From the NCBI GenBank assembly GCA_025360265.1, contig JANYCP010000269.1, positions 1 to 11,324 of the forward strand: DNA of 11,324 bases. The letters run 5' to 3'. The translations under genes were made by a program, and so were the position numbers. The notes beneath the pieces are model-generated. The model had not been told where the DNA came from. It did not search any database and saw only the letters and a list, made by a program, of their open reading frames with translations. How positions within the stretch are numbered: position 1 is the stretch's first letter; each line of letters starts with the position of its first letter. Shown one piece after another: positions 1 through 6,348 of this stretch. The stretch comes from Gemmatimonadota bacterium. GTDB taxonomy: Bacteria; Gemmatimonadota; Gemmatimonadetes; Gemmatimonadales; GWC2-71-9.

Positions 1-387
1 GGAGAAATCATTCCGCTCGTACCCGATCTCCTGCGAGAGCGAGAGACCGACCGGCAGCTTGAACCGTTCGGGCACAGAGAAGCGCGGCCGGATATGGTTG
101 CCCACGTACTGCAATCCGCCGTCGGCCTGCACCGACATGAAGTGATAGAAGCCGAGCTCGAACCACTCGCCGAAGCCGTGGGTGATCTCGATGGTTTCGT
201 GCAGCGCGTGGTAGCTGCCGAACGGCCCGAGCGAGCCGCGTGTGGTGAAGTTGGAGTGCAGCTCGACCATGGTGGCGCCTTTCGCCACCAACTCCGATCC
301 GTAAACCTGGATTTCGTAGTTGTCCTGCCCAGCGGCAGGGACCGCGGCGGCGAGGAGGAGCAGCGCGACAAGGCGGATGGTTGTCAT
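1..387 (-). CDS. Exported, probably outer-membrane protein of unknown function (N-terminal 129 residues; 3' end beyond window)
   Basis: Reading from the ATG at 387, the frame stays open to the window edge (129 whole codons, no stop). The product begins MTTIRLVALLLLAAAVPAAG, a classical Sec signal peptide: Arg5, a hydrophobic core at about residues 6-16, and an Ala-Ala-Gly end. Mature protein would start QDNYEIQVYG, with Gln at +1. The following sequence alternates polar and aromatic residues (HSNFTTRG, HGFGEWFELGFYHF, VGNHIRPRFSVP), which looks like strands of an outer-membrane beta-barrel. I recall similar hypothetical proteins beginning with this kind of DNYEIQVYGSE segment but cannot name a function. 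It lies 139 bases after pilC and may have its own promoter. An overlapping frame from 391 gives an Arg/Pro-rich shadow and is not the gene. Reading frame and export are well supported; function is unknown. Confidence 0.8.
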   Translation of the reverse strand, partial: MTTIRLVALLLLAAAVPAAGQDNYEIQVYGSELVAKGATMVELHSNFTTRGSLGPFGSYHALHETIEITHGFGEWFELGFYHFMSVQADGGLQYVGNHIRPRFSVPERFKLPVGLSLSQEIGYERNDFS

Positions 388-392
388 GCATA

Positions 393-421
393 AAGATACG
401 TCGGGAGTCGGGACGGCGAAT
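393..421 (-). promoter_or_regulatory. Possible promoter for a leaderless transcript of the left-edge gene
   Basis: On the minus strand TATCTT occupies 398-393, and the ATG at 387 begins five bases after it, about where transcription would start. A weak -35-like TTCGCC lies 16 bases upstream. No Shine-Dalgarno sequence precedes the ATG, which fits a leaderless mRNA. TATCTTTA also resembles the TAnnTTTG -7 element of Bacteroidota. The -35 match is poor, so this is a suggestion only. Confidence 0.3.
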
Positions 422-433
422 GCAGCGCCACGT

Positions 434-502
434 CCTGAGCGCAGCGAGGGACCTTCAGGCTCCGTGCATCGGAGATTCTGGAGGCCCCTCACTTCGTTCA
501 GG
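434..502. repeat. Imperfect inverted repeat with a nested hairpin, just 3' of pilC
   Basis: The arm at 434-450 (CCTGAGCGCAGCGAGGG) matches the reverse complement of the arm at 486-502 at 14 of 17 positions. Between them, 460-464 CTCCG and 470-474 CGGAG form a perfect 5-bp stem around a TGCAT loop. The element fills much of the 139-base gap between the pilC stop and the next gene. There is no T-run, so it is not a textbook intrinsic terminator. It could be a REP-like dispersed repeat or a 3'-end RNA structure for the pil transcript. The remainder of 388-526 shows nothing else beyond the candidate promoter. Confidence 0.55.
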
Positions 503-526
503 GCGAGAAAACTCGTCGTTCGTTCT

Positions 527-1735
527 TTACTGCACGGTTTGCAACATCCCGAAGATCGGCAGGTACATCGCCACGATCATGCCGCCGACAATGACGCCGA
601 GGAACAGGATCATGATTGGCTCGAGCAATGAGAGCAGGCCGCTGACGGCGACGTCCACTTCGTCGTCGTAGAAGTCGGCAATCTTGCTGAGCATTTCATC
701 GAGGCCACCGGTCTGTTCGCCGACGGCGATCATCGAGATCACCATGGGCGGGAAGACGCCGGACTTCTCAAGGGGCGCGGCAATGGTGTCACCGCCGGCG
801 ATCGACGAACGCGACTCCATGATGGCATCGTGAATGATGGTGTTACCGGCAGTCTTCGCTGTGATTTCGAGGCCATCAAGAATCGAGACGCCCGACGAGA
901 CCAGTGTGCCGAGGGTGCGGGTGAAGCGCGACACGGCCGACTTGCGGAGCACGTCGCCGAGCACCGGCATGGCGAGCAGTGCACCGTCCACCTTGCGCTT
1001 GCCCGAAGGCGTATCGTTGAACTTCCGGAAGGCGAACGTGCCGCCGCCGAGGACGCCGATGACCAGCCACCAGTAGGAGCGGAGGAAGTCGGACAAGCCG
1101 ATCACGATCCGGGTCGGCAGCGGCAATTCCATGTGCACCGACTCGAACATGCTGCGGAACACGGGAATGACGAAGATCAACAGCACCGCCACCGCGCCGA
1201 AGGCCACGGTGAAGATGACAGCCGGATAGATCATCGCGCTCTTCACCTTGCGGATCAGGCGATCGTTTTTTTCCAGGAAGGTGGCGAGGCGAAGCAGAAT
1301 GGTATCAAGAATACCGCCCGCTTCGCCGGCCGCGACCATGTTCACATACAGCTGCGGAAAGGCCGACGGATGTTTCGCGAGCGAGTCGGCCAGCGTGTTG
1401 CCGGCTTCGACGTCGAACACGACACCCTTGCAGACATCCTTGAGCTTGGCGCTCTCGGTCTGTGCCGAGAGGATGTTGAGCGACTGCACCAGGGGCAGGC
1501 CCGAGTTGATCATCGTGGCGAACTGGCGCGTGAAGATGACGATATCCCGCGTGCTGATCCGTCCGGCGCCGGGAAGGGTGAACTTGATTTCCTTCGGCGC
1601 CTCGCGCAGCGACACGAGGAGCATCCGGTTCTTGCGCAGGTGCCCGACGACCTCGTCACGCGAAGGGGCGTCGAGACTCCCCTTCAGGATCTGGCCGGTC
1701 GTGGCGTTCTTGGCGGTGTATTCGAAAACTGGCAT
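527..1735 (-). CDS. pilC: Type IV pilus inner-membrane platform protein PilC (T2SF/GspF family)
   Basis: PilC is the polytopic inner-membrane protein that couples the PilB and PilT motors to pilin assembly and removal. The 402-residue length is normal for the family. Two T2SF repeats are visible at about residues 67-190 and 270-392, each opening with a related helix (FTRQFATMINSGLPL and FTRTLGTLVSSGVSI) and each carrying a Gly-Glu signature (AAGEAGGILD and AVGEQTGGLD). Hydrophobic segments lie at about 170-193, 221-236 and 372-393, the usual three. The N-terminal MPVFEYTAKN is typical of PilC/GspF. The ATG at 1735 is preceded by a strong AAGGAGAGG five bases away. pilT lies upstream across a 51-base gap containing a palindromic repeat. 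The next gene downstream is not a pilus gene. Type II secretion GspF is the alternative, made unlikely by the adjacent pilT. Confidence 0.95.
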   Translation of the reverse strand: MPVFEYTAKNATTGQILKGSLDAPSRDEVVGHLRKNRMLLVSLREAPKEIKFTLPGAGRISTRDIVIFTRQFATMINSGLPLVQSLNILSAQTESAKLKDVCKGVVFDVEAGNTLADSLAKHPSAFPQLYVNMVAAGEAGGILDTILLRLATFLEKNDRLIRKVKSAMIYPAVIFTVAFGAVAVLLIFVIPVFRSMFESVHMELPLPTRIVIGLSDFLRSYWWLVIGVLGGGTFAFRKFNDTPSGKRKVDGALLAMPVLGDVLRKSAVSRFTRTLGTLVSSGVSILDGLEITAKTAGNTIIHDAIMESRSSIAGGDTIAAPLEKSGVFPPMVISMIAVGEQTGGLDEMLSKIADFYDDEVDVAVSGLLSLLEPIMILFLGVIVGGMIVAMYLPIFGMLQTVQ

Positions 1736-1740
1736 TTCAA

Positions 1741-1749
1741 CCTCTCCTT
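1741..1749 (-). promoter_or_regulatory. Strong ribosome binding site of pilC
   Basis: The minus strand reads AAGGAGAGG at 1749-1741, five bases before the ATG at 1735. It is the strongest Shine-Dalgarno sequence in the window. It lets pilC be translated independently of pilT despite the repeat between them. Confidence 0.75.
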
Positions 1750-1754
1750 GAGTT

Positions 1755-1779
1755 GGGGCGCTGCATGCTGCGCCCCTAC
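1755..1779 (-). repeat. GTAG-footed palindrome (REP-like) between pilT and pilC
   Basis: On the minus strand the element starts with GTAG at 1779-1776, and its palindrome spans 1776-1755. The outer stem GGGGCGC/GCGCCCC is perfect over 7 bp, with a further GCATGC palindrome inside. It sits in the 51-base gap between the pilT stop and the pilC ribosome site. A GTAG or GGAG tetranucleotide at the foot of an imperfect palindrome is the signature of REP elements mobilised by RAYT (TnpA-REP) transposases. A related element lies at 5404-5431. In the mRNA it would fold into a stable hairpin within the operon. Confidence 0.6.
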
Positions 1780-1786
1780 CGCACGC

Positions 1787-2896
1787 CTACTTGGCCAACC
1801 TGACTTCCCCAATCACCTGCTCTTCGACCGGTGTCTCACCAATCGCGCGGAGGAATTCCGCCGGGTTGGGCGAGACCCGCATGCAATCTTCCTTCGCGAC
1901 CAGCCGGTTGGTGTAGGCCTGGTACAGCGCATCGTTCATCGTCTGCATGCCGTGCTTCTTGCCGGCCTGCATCAGCGAATAGATCTGGTGCACCTTGTCG
2001 TCACGGATGACCGACCGGATCGCCGGCGTGGCCACCATGATCTCCGCGGCCATGACCCGCCCCTTCCCCTTCAGTTTCGGCAGCAGCGTCTGGGTGATCA
2101 CCCCTTCGAGCACGAACGCCAGCTGGGCGCGGACCTGCGACTGCTGGTTGCTCGGAAAGACGTCGATGATGCGGTTGATCGCTTCTGGGGCCGAATTGGT
2201 GTGCAACGTGGCCAGGGCGAGATGGCCCGTTTCGGCGATCGTGAGCGCGGAAGAGATCGTTTCCAGATCGCGCATTTCGCCGACGAGGATCACGTCCGGA
2301 TCTTCGCGCAAGGCGTACTTCAGCGCTGAGGCAAACGACGGCGTGTCGGTGCCGACCTCGCGCTGGTTGACGAGGCAGTTCTGGTGACGGTGAATGAATT
2401 CGATCGGATCTTCCACCGTAATGATGTGGCCGGTGCGTTCCTTGTTGATCTTGTCGATCATGGCGGCCAGCGTCGTGGACTTGCCCGAGCCGGTCGGGCC
2501 GGTCACCAGCACCAGGCCGCGCGGACGCTCGGCGAGCTTCGCGCAGATCGGCGGCAGCTTCAGTTCCTCGAACGACTTCACCGAGAACGGAATCATCCGG
2601 ATCGCCATGGCGATGCAGCCGCGCTGCTTGAACACGTTGCCGCGGAAGCGCGCCAGGTTCTGGATGCCGAACGAGAAATCGAGTTCGTCTTCCTGCTCGA
2701 AGCGCTTCTTCTGCGCCTCCGTCAGCACCGAGTAGGCGAGCGCGAGGGTGTCCTTCGGCGCCAGCACCACATCCACGTCGGCATCGGCCAGTTCGCCGTC
2801 GACGCGGAGTTTGGGCCGCACGCCGGTGGTGAGATGCAGATCGGAGGCGTCCTTCGAGATCATCTCCTCGAGGAGGCTTCGGAGGTTGAGTGTCAT
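1787..2896 (-). CDS. pilT: Type IV pilus retraction ATPase PilT
   Basis: PilT is the cytoplasmic hexameric ATPase that powers pilus retraction, needed for twitching motility and for pulling DNA inward. At 369 residues it has normal PilT length. Visible motifs in order: N-terminal segment SDLHLTTGVRPKLRVDG (about 18-34), Walker A GPTGSGKS (133-140), Asp box VEDPIEF (161-167), Walker B region VILVGEMRD (202-210), His box TGHLALATLHTN (223-234), and AIRSVIRD (292-299). The last matches the AIRNLIRE retraction motif and separates PilT from extension ATPases. The ATG at 2896 overlaps the pilB stop as ATGA and has AAGGAG eight bases upstream, inside pilB, so the two genes are translationally coupled. 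All catalytic motifs look intact. A PilU paralog is possible, but the gene position favours PilT. Confidence 0.96.
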   Translation of the reverse strand: MTLNLRSLLEEMISKDASDLHLTTGVRPKLRVDGELADADVDVVLAPKDTLALAYSVLTEAQKKRFEQEDELDFSFGIQNLARFRGNVFKQRGCIAMAIRMIPFSVKSFEELKLPPICAKLAERPRGLVLVTGPTGSGKSTTLAAMIDKINKERTGHIITVEDPIEFIHRHQNCLVNQREVGTDTPSFASALKYALREDPDVILVGEMRDLETISSALTIAETGHLALATLHTNSAPEAINRIIDVFPSNQQSQVRAQLAFVLEGVITQTLLPKLKGKGRVMAAEIMVATPAIRSVIRDDKVHQIYSLMQAGKKHGMQTMNDALYQAYTNRLVAKEDCMRVSPNPAEFLRAIGETPVEEQVIGEVRLAK

Positions 2897-4641
2897 TCGC
2901 TGGTCTCCTTGACGACTTCTTCGAGCGTGGTGACTCCGCGCTCAAGTTTCTTCATGCCATCCATGCGCAACGTCAGCATGCCATCGACGACAGCCTGATC
3001 GCGCAATTCCACAATCGATGCACCGGTGAGCACCATGCGACGCAGCGCCGGTGTCATCGCCATGACTTCGTACAAGCCCGCGCGCCCCTTGTACCCGGTG
3101 CCGGCGCACGTTTCGCAGCCGGTTCCCTTGTAGAACTGGATGCGGCGCAGCGATTCGATGTCTTCCGTCAGCGACTTCAATTCCCCGTCGGTATAGGTCG
3201 CTGGCGCCTTGCAGCCGGTGCAGATCCGTCGCACCAGACGTTGCGCCACCACCAGGTTCACCGCACTTGCCACGTTGAACGCTTCGATGCCCATGTCGAT
3301 CATCCGGACGATGGTGCTCGGCGCGTCATTGGTATGTAGTGTCGACAGCACGAGGTGGCCGGTGAGGGCTGCCTTGATCGCGATGCCGCCCGTTTCCAGG
3401 TCGCGGATTTCGCCGATCATGATGATGTTCGGATCCTGGCGCAGGAAGGCGCGCAGTGCCGCCGCAAACGTCAGTCCGATCTCGGCGCGCATCGGCGACT
3501 GATTGATTCCCGGCAGGTTGTACTCAACCGGATCCTCGGCCGTCATGATGTTGGTTTCGACGGTGTTGATCCGCTGCAGCGCGGAATACAACGTCGTGGT
3601 CTTGCCCGAGCCGGTTGGTCCGGTCACCAGCACCATGCCGTACGGATTCAGGATCGCCTTCATCAGGTCGGCCTCGGCCTTCGGCTCAAAGCCGAACTTG
3701 GCGAGGTCGAGCGTCAGGTTGCCCTTGTCGAGAATACGCATCACGATCTTCTCGCCGAAGAGTACCGGCAGCGTCGATACGCGGAAGTCGATGACGCGCG
3801 TGCCCATCTTGAGCTTGAGGCGGCCGTCCTGCGGCACGCGTCGCTCAGCAATGTTGAGCGAGGAAAGAATCTTGATGCGGGACGTGAGTGCCGCCTTCAT
3901 TTTGAGCGGTGGCTTCATCACTTCCTGCAGGACGCCGTCAACACGATACCGGATCCGGATCTCGTGCTCGAACGGCTCGACGTGAATATCTGATGCACCG
4001 CGCTTGACGGCGTCGGTGAGAATACCATTGATCAGCTTGACGACTGGTGCGTCGTCGACCGCGGCCTGCTGTGTGGCGGCGGCTTCTTCTTCGATGTCAG
4101 AGACGACCTCGACGTCCTCGCCGATCCCTTCCATCTCCTTGAGGATGGTCTGGAGCTGTTCGTCGCTGCTCTCGTAGTGCTTCTCGATGAGCATCCGCAG
4201 GGTCTGCTCGCCGGCAAGCACCGGAAAGAGGTCGTAGCGGGTGATGAACTTCAGGTCCTCGAGCAGTCCCTGGTCGGCCGGATCGGCCACGGCGACAGTC
4301 AGGGTGCGCCCCTCACGCTTGAGTGGCAAGACCATCCGCTTCAAGGCCAGGTCGGCGGGCACCAGCTTCAGCATCCGTGGGTCGACTTCGAAGCGTGAGA
4401 GGTCCACCGCCGGCATCCGGTACTGGCGGGCCAGGACCTTGGTCAGTTCGAGCTCGTCGATGACGCCCTGACGCACGAGAATGAGGCCGAGGCGCAGGTG
4501 GCTGGACCGATGCTCGGAAAGGGCCTGGTCGAGCTGCTCGCGGGTCAGAAGCCCCTGAGAAAGCAGCAGCTCACCCAACAGCTCCGCTGTGTGGGCGGTG
4601 TCGACGGGTCGTTTCTGGGCGGCGGCGTTCGGAGCTGTCAT
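2893..4641 (-). CDS. pilB: Type IV pilus assembly (extension) ATPase PilB
   Basis: PilB is the GspE-family hexameric ATPase that drives pilus extension through PilC. Counting from the ATG at 4641 (582 residues), an MshEN-type N-terminal domain spans about 20-157. The ATPase follows: Walker A GPTGSGKT (341-348), Asp box AEDPVEY (368-374), Walker B region IIMIGEIRD (406-414) and His box TGHLVLSTLHTND (427-439). A tetracysteine zinc site CTGC (474-477) and CETC (509-512) follows, as in PilB/GspE but absent from PilT. A Glu-rich linker lies at about 171-198. The start is uncertain. TTG at 4659 has GCAAGG eight bases upstream and TTG at 4665 is also in frame. I keep the first ATG, although no good ribosome site precedes it. 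The 3' end overlaps pilT by ATGA. GspE of type II secretion is the alternative, disfavoured by pilT and pilC next door. Confidence 0.95.
   Translation of the reverse strand: MTAPNAAAQKRPVDTAHTAELLGELLLSQGLLTREQLDQALSEHRSSHLRLGLILVRQGVIDELELTKVLARQYRMPAVDLSRFEVDPRMLKLVPADLALKRMVLPLKREGRTLTVAVADPADQGLLEDLKFITRYDLFPVLAGEQTLRMLIEKHYESSDEQLQTILKEMEGIGEDVEVVSDIEEEAAATQQAAVDDAPVVKLINGILTDAVKRGASDIHVEPFEHEIRIRYRVDGVLQEVMKPPLKMKAALTSRIKILSSLNIAERRVPQDGRLKLKMGTRVIDFRVSTLPVLFGEKIVMRILDKGNLTLDLAKFGFEPKAEADLMKAILNPYGMVLVTGPTGSGKTTTLYSALQRINTVETNIMTAEDPVEYNLPGINQSPMRAEIGLTFAAALRAFLRQDPNIIMIGEIRDLETGGIAIKAALTGHLVLSTLHTNDAPSTIVRMIDMGIEAFNVASAVNLVVAQRLVRRICTGCKAPATYTDGELKSLTEDIESLRRIQFYKGTGCETCAGTGYKGRAGLYEVMAMTPALRRMVLTGASIVELRDQAVVDGMLTLRMDGMKKLERGVTTLEEVVKETSE
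2905..2910 (-). promoter_or_regulatory. Ribosome binding site of pilT within the 3' end of pilB
   Basis: AAGGAG on the minus strand lies eight bases before the ATG at 2896, inside the last codons of pilB. With the ATGA overlap it fixes the pilT start and supports coupled translation. Confidence 0.75.
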
Positions 4642-4667
4642 TCCGGGACGAAGGTGCAAGGGCAATG

Positions 4668-4673
4668 CCTTGC
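4668..4673 (-). promoter_or_regulatory. Candidate ribosome binding site favouring a TTG start for pilB
   Basis: GCAAGG on the minus strand (4673-4668) is eight bases before an in-frame TTG at 4659 and only two before TTG at 4665. The ATG at 4641 has no comparable site. Real initiation may therefore be at 4659, adding six residues to PilB. Confidence 0.4.
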
Positions 4674-4689
4674 CGGCGACTCCGGCCGG

Positions 4690-5325
4690 TCACGGAATGG
4701 TCAAGCGGGGCGCCAGTTGCCGGACGAGAGTGCCCGGGAAGCCTGGGACACGTTTGAGGTCGTCCAATTGGCGAAATGGCCCGTTGCTCTCGCGAAATGC
4801 CACGATAGCTCGGGCGCGGGCCGGACCGATCCCCGGCAAACCGACCAGATCCGCCACAGTCGCCCGATTGACGTTTACAGTGACGGTCTGGATTGTCCTT
4901 TCAGCTTCGGCAGAAACGCCTCCAAAGGAGAGGTGCGGCGCCAGCCGGGCGAGGACCACCGGCCCCATCCCGGGCACCCGGCGGAGGCCGGAGATGGTGC
5001 CGAATGCCCCATGGCTCTGGCGATCCGCGAAAATACGGTTGGCGAGGGCTGGCCCGACGCCGGGGAGGCGAGTCAACTCCGCTGCCGAGGCACGGTCAGC
5101 ATCGATCCGCTCGGTGGGCCCCAGCGGCCTGACCTGCTGCCGGATCGAGTCACGGTGAGCTATTGGGTTGCCGTCGCCTGCCGGGTCGAAGAGCTGGGCG
5201 GCGATCGGTGGGGCGCCCGGTGCGGCGGCTGCGGCACGCAGCAGGTGGCCAGCAAGGATCAGGACGAACAGGACAGCGAGCGCTCGGCGCTCGCGGCGGG
5301 AGATGGTGGCGAAGAGGTTTTTCAT
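4690..5325 (-). CDS. comEA: ComEA-like DNA-binding protein with membrane anchor and two helix-hairpin-helix units
   Basis: ComEA-family proteins bind double-stranded DNA outside the inner membrane during natural transformation. This 211-residue product has a basic start (SRRERR, 9-14), one hydrophobic segment (about 15-35), a linker, and two related modules at about 74-132 and 150-208. Each module carries an Asn/Asp-rich opening (IDADRASAAEL, VNVNRATVADL), an LPGxGP hairpin (LPGVGP, LPGIGP), then GxF and a second hairpin (RVPGMGP, RVPGFPG). Classical ComEA has one such module, so this looks like an internal duplication. A TGA lies four codons upstream in frame, so ATG 5325 is the first usable start. 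Its ribosome site is weak (CCGGG adjoining). pilB follows in the same frame, with only the stop and a short spacer between. The placement beside pilB/T/C supports a DNA-uptake role. A generic helix-hairpin-helix protein cannot be excluded. Confidence 0.85.
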   Translation of the reverse strand: MKNLFATISRRERRALAVLFVLILAGHLLRAAAAAPGAPPIAAQLFDPAGDGNPIAHRDSIRQQVRPLGPTERIDADRASAAELTRLPGVGPALANRIFADRQSHGAFGTISGLRRVPGMGPVVLARLAPHLSFGGVSAEAERTIQTVTVNVNRATVADLVGLPGIGPARARAIVAFRESNGPFRQLDDLKRVPGFPGTLVRQLAPRLTIP

Positions 5326-5403
5326 CCCGGACGATCACATGGATCCGGGCGGCATCGGTATCGGACGCCCGCAAGCGGGTACCCGTCGACGCGGCGCGCG
5401 GGC
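5326..5403. other. Short intergenic spacer upstream of comEA
   Basis: The spacer has no open frame of note and no convincing promoter. A 12-base hairpin, CCCGC-AA-GCGGG, lies at 5368-5379. It has no T-run, so I do not call it a terminator. Whether comEA and the pil genes are co-transcribed with the upstream pair is unresolved from sequence alone. Confidence 0.4.
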
Positions 5404-5431
5404 GTAGCGGCACGCCATGGCGTGCCCCTAC
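5404..5431. repeat. GTAG-flanked 28-base palindrome (REP-like), overlapping the upstream gene's stop codon
   Basis: The plus-strand left half GTAGCGGCACGCCA pairs with the right half TGGCGTGCCCCTAC at 13 of 14 positions, so a GTAG foot is present on both strands. The minus-strand version begins GTAGGGGC, the same eight bases that open the element at 1755-1779. The TAG of one GTAG foot is the stop codon of the M28/cyclase-like gene (5430-5428). This suggests the repeat inserted at, or now forms, the gene's end. RAYT-type REP mobilisation is the likely origin by resemblance only. Confidence 0.65.
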
Positions 5432-6348
5432 TTCAACGCGCGCCTGATCACCGCCACCGCAGTATTCCCCACCGCCTCGAAACTCTGCAGTGATTCCTTG
5501 TCCGGCGTGTCCTGCAGCGTATGCCAGAACTGCGCATAGTTGTTGATATCAATGACATCGATGGCGCGAAACCCGGCTTCGATCAGGGGCACGTGATCGT
5601 CGGTTACGGCACCCGTGCCAACAGGCGTGAAGATGTTGCCGTAGCCAAGGGCCGACGCCGTGTTCCAGACGCGATCGGCCACGTCGGATGCGGCGATCTG
5701 TGAGTTGCTCTCAATGGTGAACCGCGCGTTGGCGTGACCGACCATGTCCCAGAGCACCGCGAAGATCGGCCGCCCGGCTACCAGCGGGTGGCCAGCGTAA
5801 TAGGTCGCACCAATCAATACATCCACCTTCGCCGGCAGGAACATTCCGTAGTCTTCACCATCGACGAAGAGCAGGTCAACACCGACATCGGGCGGCAGCT
5901 TTTTCAGCGCATCGGCAACGCCCAGGAGCACCGCTACGCCGGACCCGCCGTCATCGGCACCGGGAATCGGCATGTGCTTGTTCTTCTCGTCGGGATCATT
6001 ATCCGCGCGCGGCCGGGTGTCCCAATGCGCCAGATAGAGCACACGCTGCGTCGCCTTGACGTTGAACTGCGCGAAGACATTTGTCATCGCGATCGAGTCG
6101 CCCGAGGCCGTCTTGTGCCACCACTTCTGCAGCGTCACGCTGTCGGCGCGCGTGCGTACCATGGAATCGAGCCAGCGAGCCATCGCCGCATGACCGGGCA
6201 TACCCGGCACGCGGGGGCCAAACGCCACCTGCGTGTTGACGTACTCGAGCGCCTGTTTGGCGTCAAACTCGCGCGCGGGCGGTGGTCCGCCGGCCCCGCA
6301 GGCAGCGAGCGTAGCGAGGGCAACGAGCGCCCGTATGCGTGTGCGCAT
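5428..6348 (-). CDS. M28-fold glutaminyl-peptide cyclotransferase-like lipoprotein
   Basis: This 306-residue protein has a lipoprotein signal (Arg-rich start, hydrophobic core, lipobox LAAC with Cys17). The rest matches the M28/glutaminyl cyclase fold: RVPGMPG (46-52), HWDTRP (108-113), GADDGGSG (130-137), DGEDYG (163-168), WDMVG (200-204), DDHVPL (250-255) and FWHT (274-277). Mapped by eye on human glutaminyl cyclase, Asp133, Asp166 and His276 would hold one zinc, Glu165 would be catalytic, and Asp201 and Asp250/251 match its other active-site acids. The DDHxPF...WHT tail favours cyclase over aminopeptidase. The enzyme would convert N-terminal Gln to pyroglutamate in the periplasm, anchored to a membrane. 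The ATG at 6348 abuts the preceding TAG, with GGGGA just upstream, so translation is probably coupled to the sprA-like gene. M28 aminopeptidase is the alternative; the fold is sure, the reaction less so. Confidence 0.85.
   Translation of the reverse strand: MRTRIRALVALATLAACGAGGPPPAREFDAKQALEYVNTQVAFGPRVPGMPGHAAMARWLDSMVRTRADSVTLQKWWHKTASGDSIAMTNVFAQFNVKATQRVLYLAHWDTRPRADNDPDEKNKHMPIPGADDGGSGVAVLLGVADALKKLPPDVGVDLLFVDGEDYGMFLPAKVDVLIGATYYAGHPLVAGRPIFAVLWDMVGHANARFTIESNSQIAASDVADRVWNTASALGYGNIFTPVGTGAVTDDHVPLIEAGFRAIDVIDINNYAQFWHTLQDTPDKESLQSFEAVGNTAVAVIRRALK

Noticed and set aside
8..391. Minus-strand 127-codon frame starting MHDNHPP at 391
   Set aside because: The product is Arg-rich nonsense. 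The neighbouring frame from 387 gives a clean signal peptide and strand-like protein that runs to the window edge.
830..2329. Plus-strand open frame of 499 codons antisense to pilC and pilT
   Set aside because: It is rich in Arg, His, Asp and Gln with no recognisable motif and lies opposite two well-defined genes. It is a typical antisense shadow of GC-rich codon usage.
2001..2945. Minus-strand 314-codon frame overlapping pilT
   Set aside because: It is a +1 shadow of pilT with Arg/Pro/Gly-rich composition. pilT has every catalytic motif in the other frame.
5368..5379. Hairpin CCCGC-AA-GCGGG as an intrinsic terminator before comEA
   Set aside because: The stem is only 5 bp and there is no T-run on either side.
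5428..6348. Plain M28 aminopeptidase assignment
   Set aside because: Not fully excluded, but the single-zinc ligand set and the DDHxP...WHT C-terminal layout match glutaminyl cyclase better, so it is kept as the alternative only.
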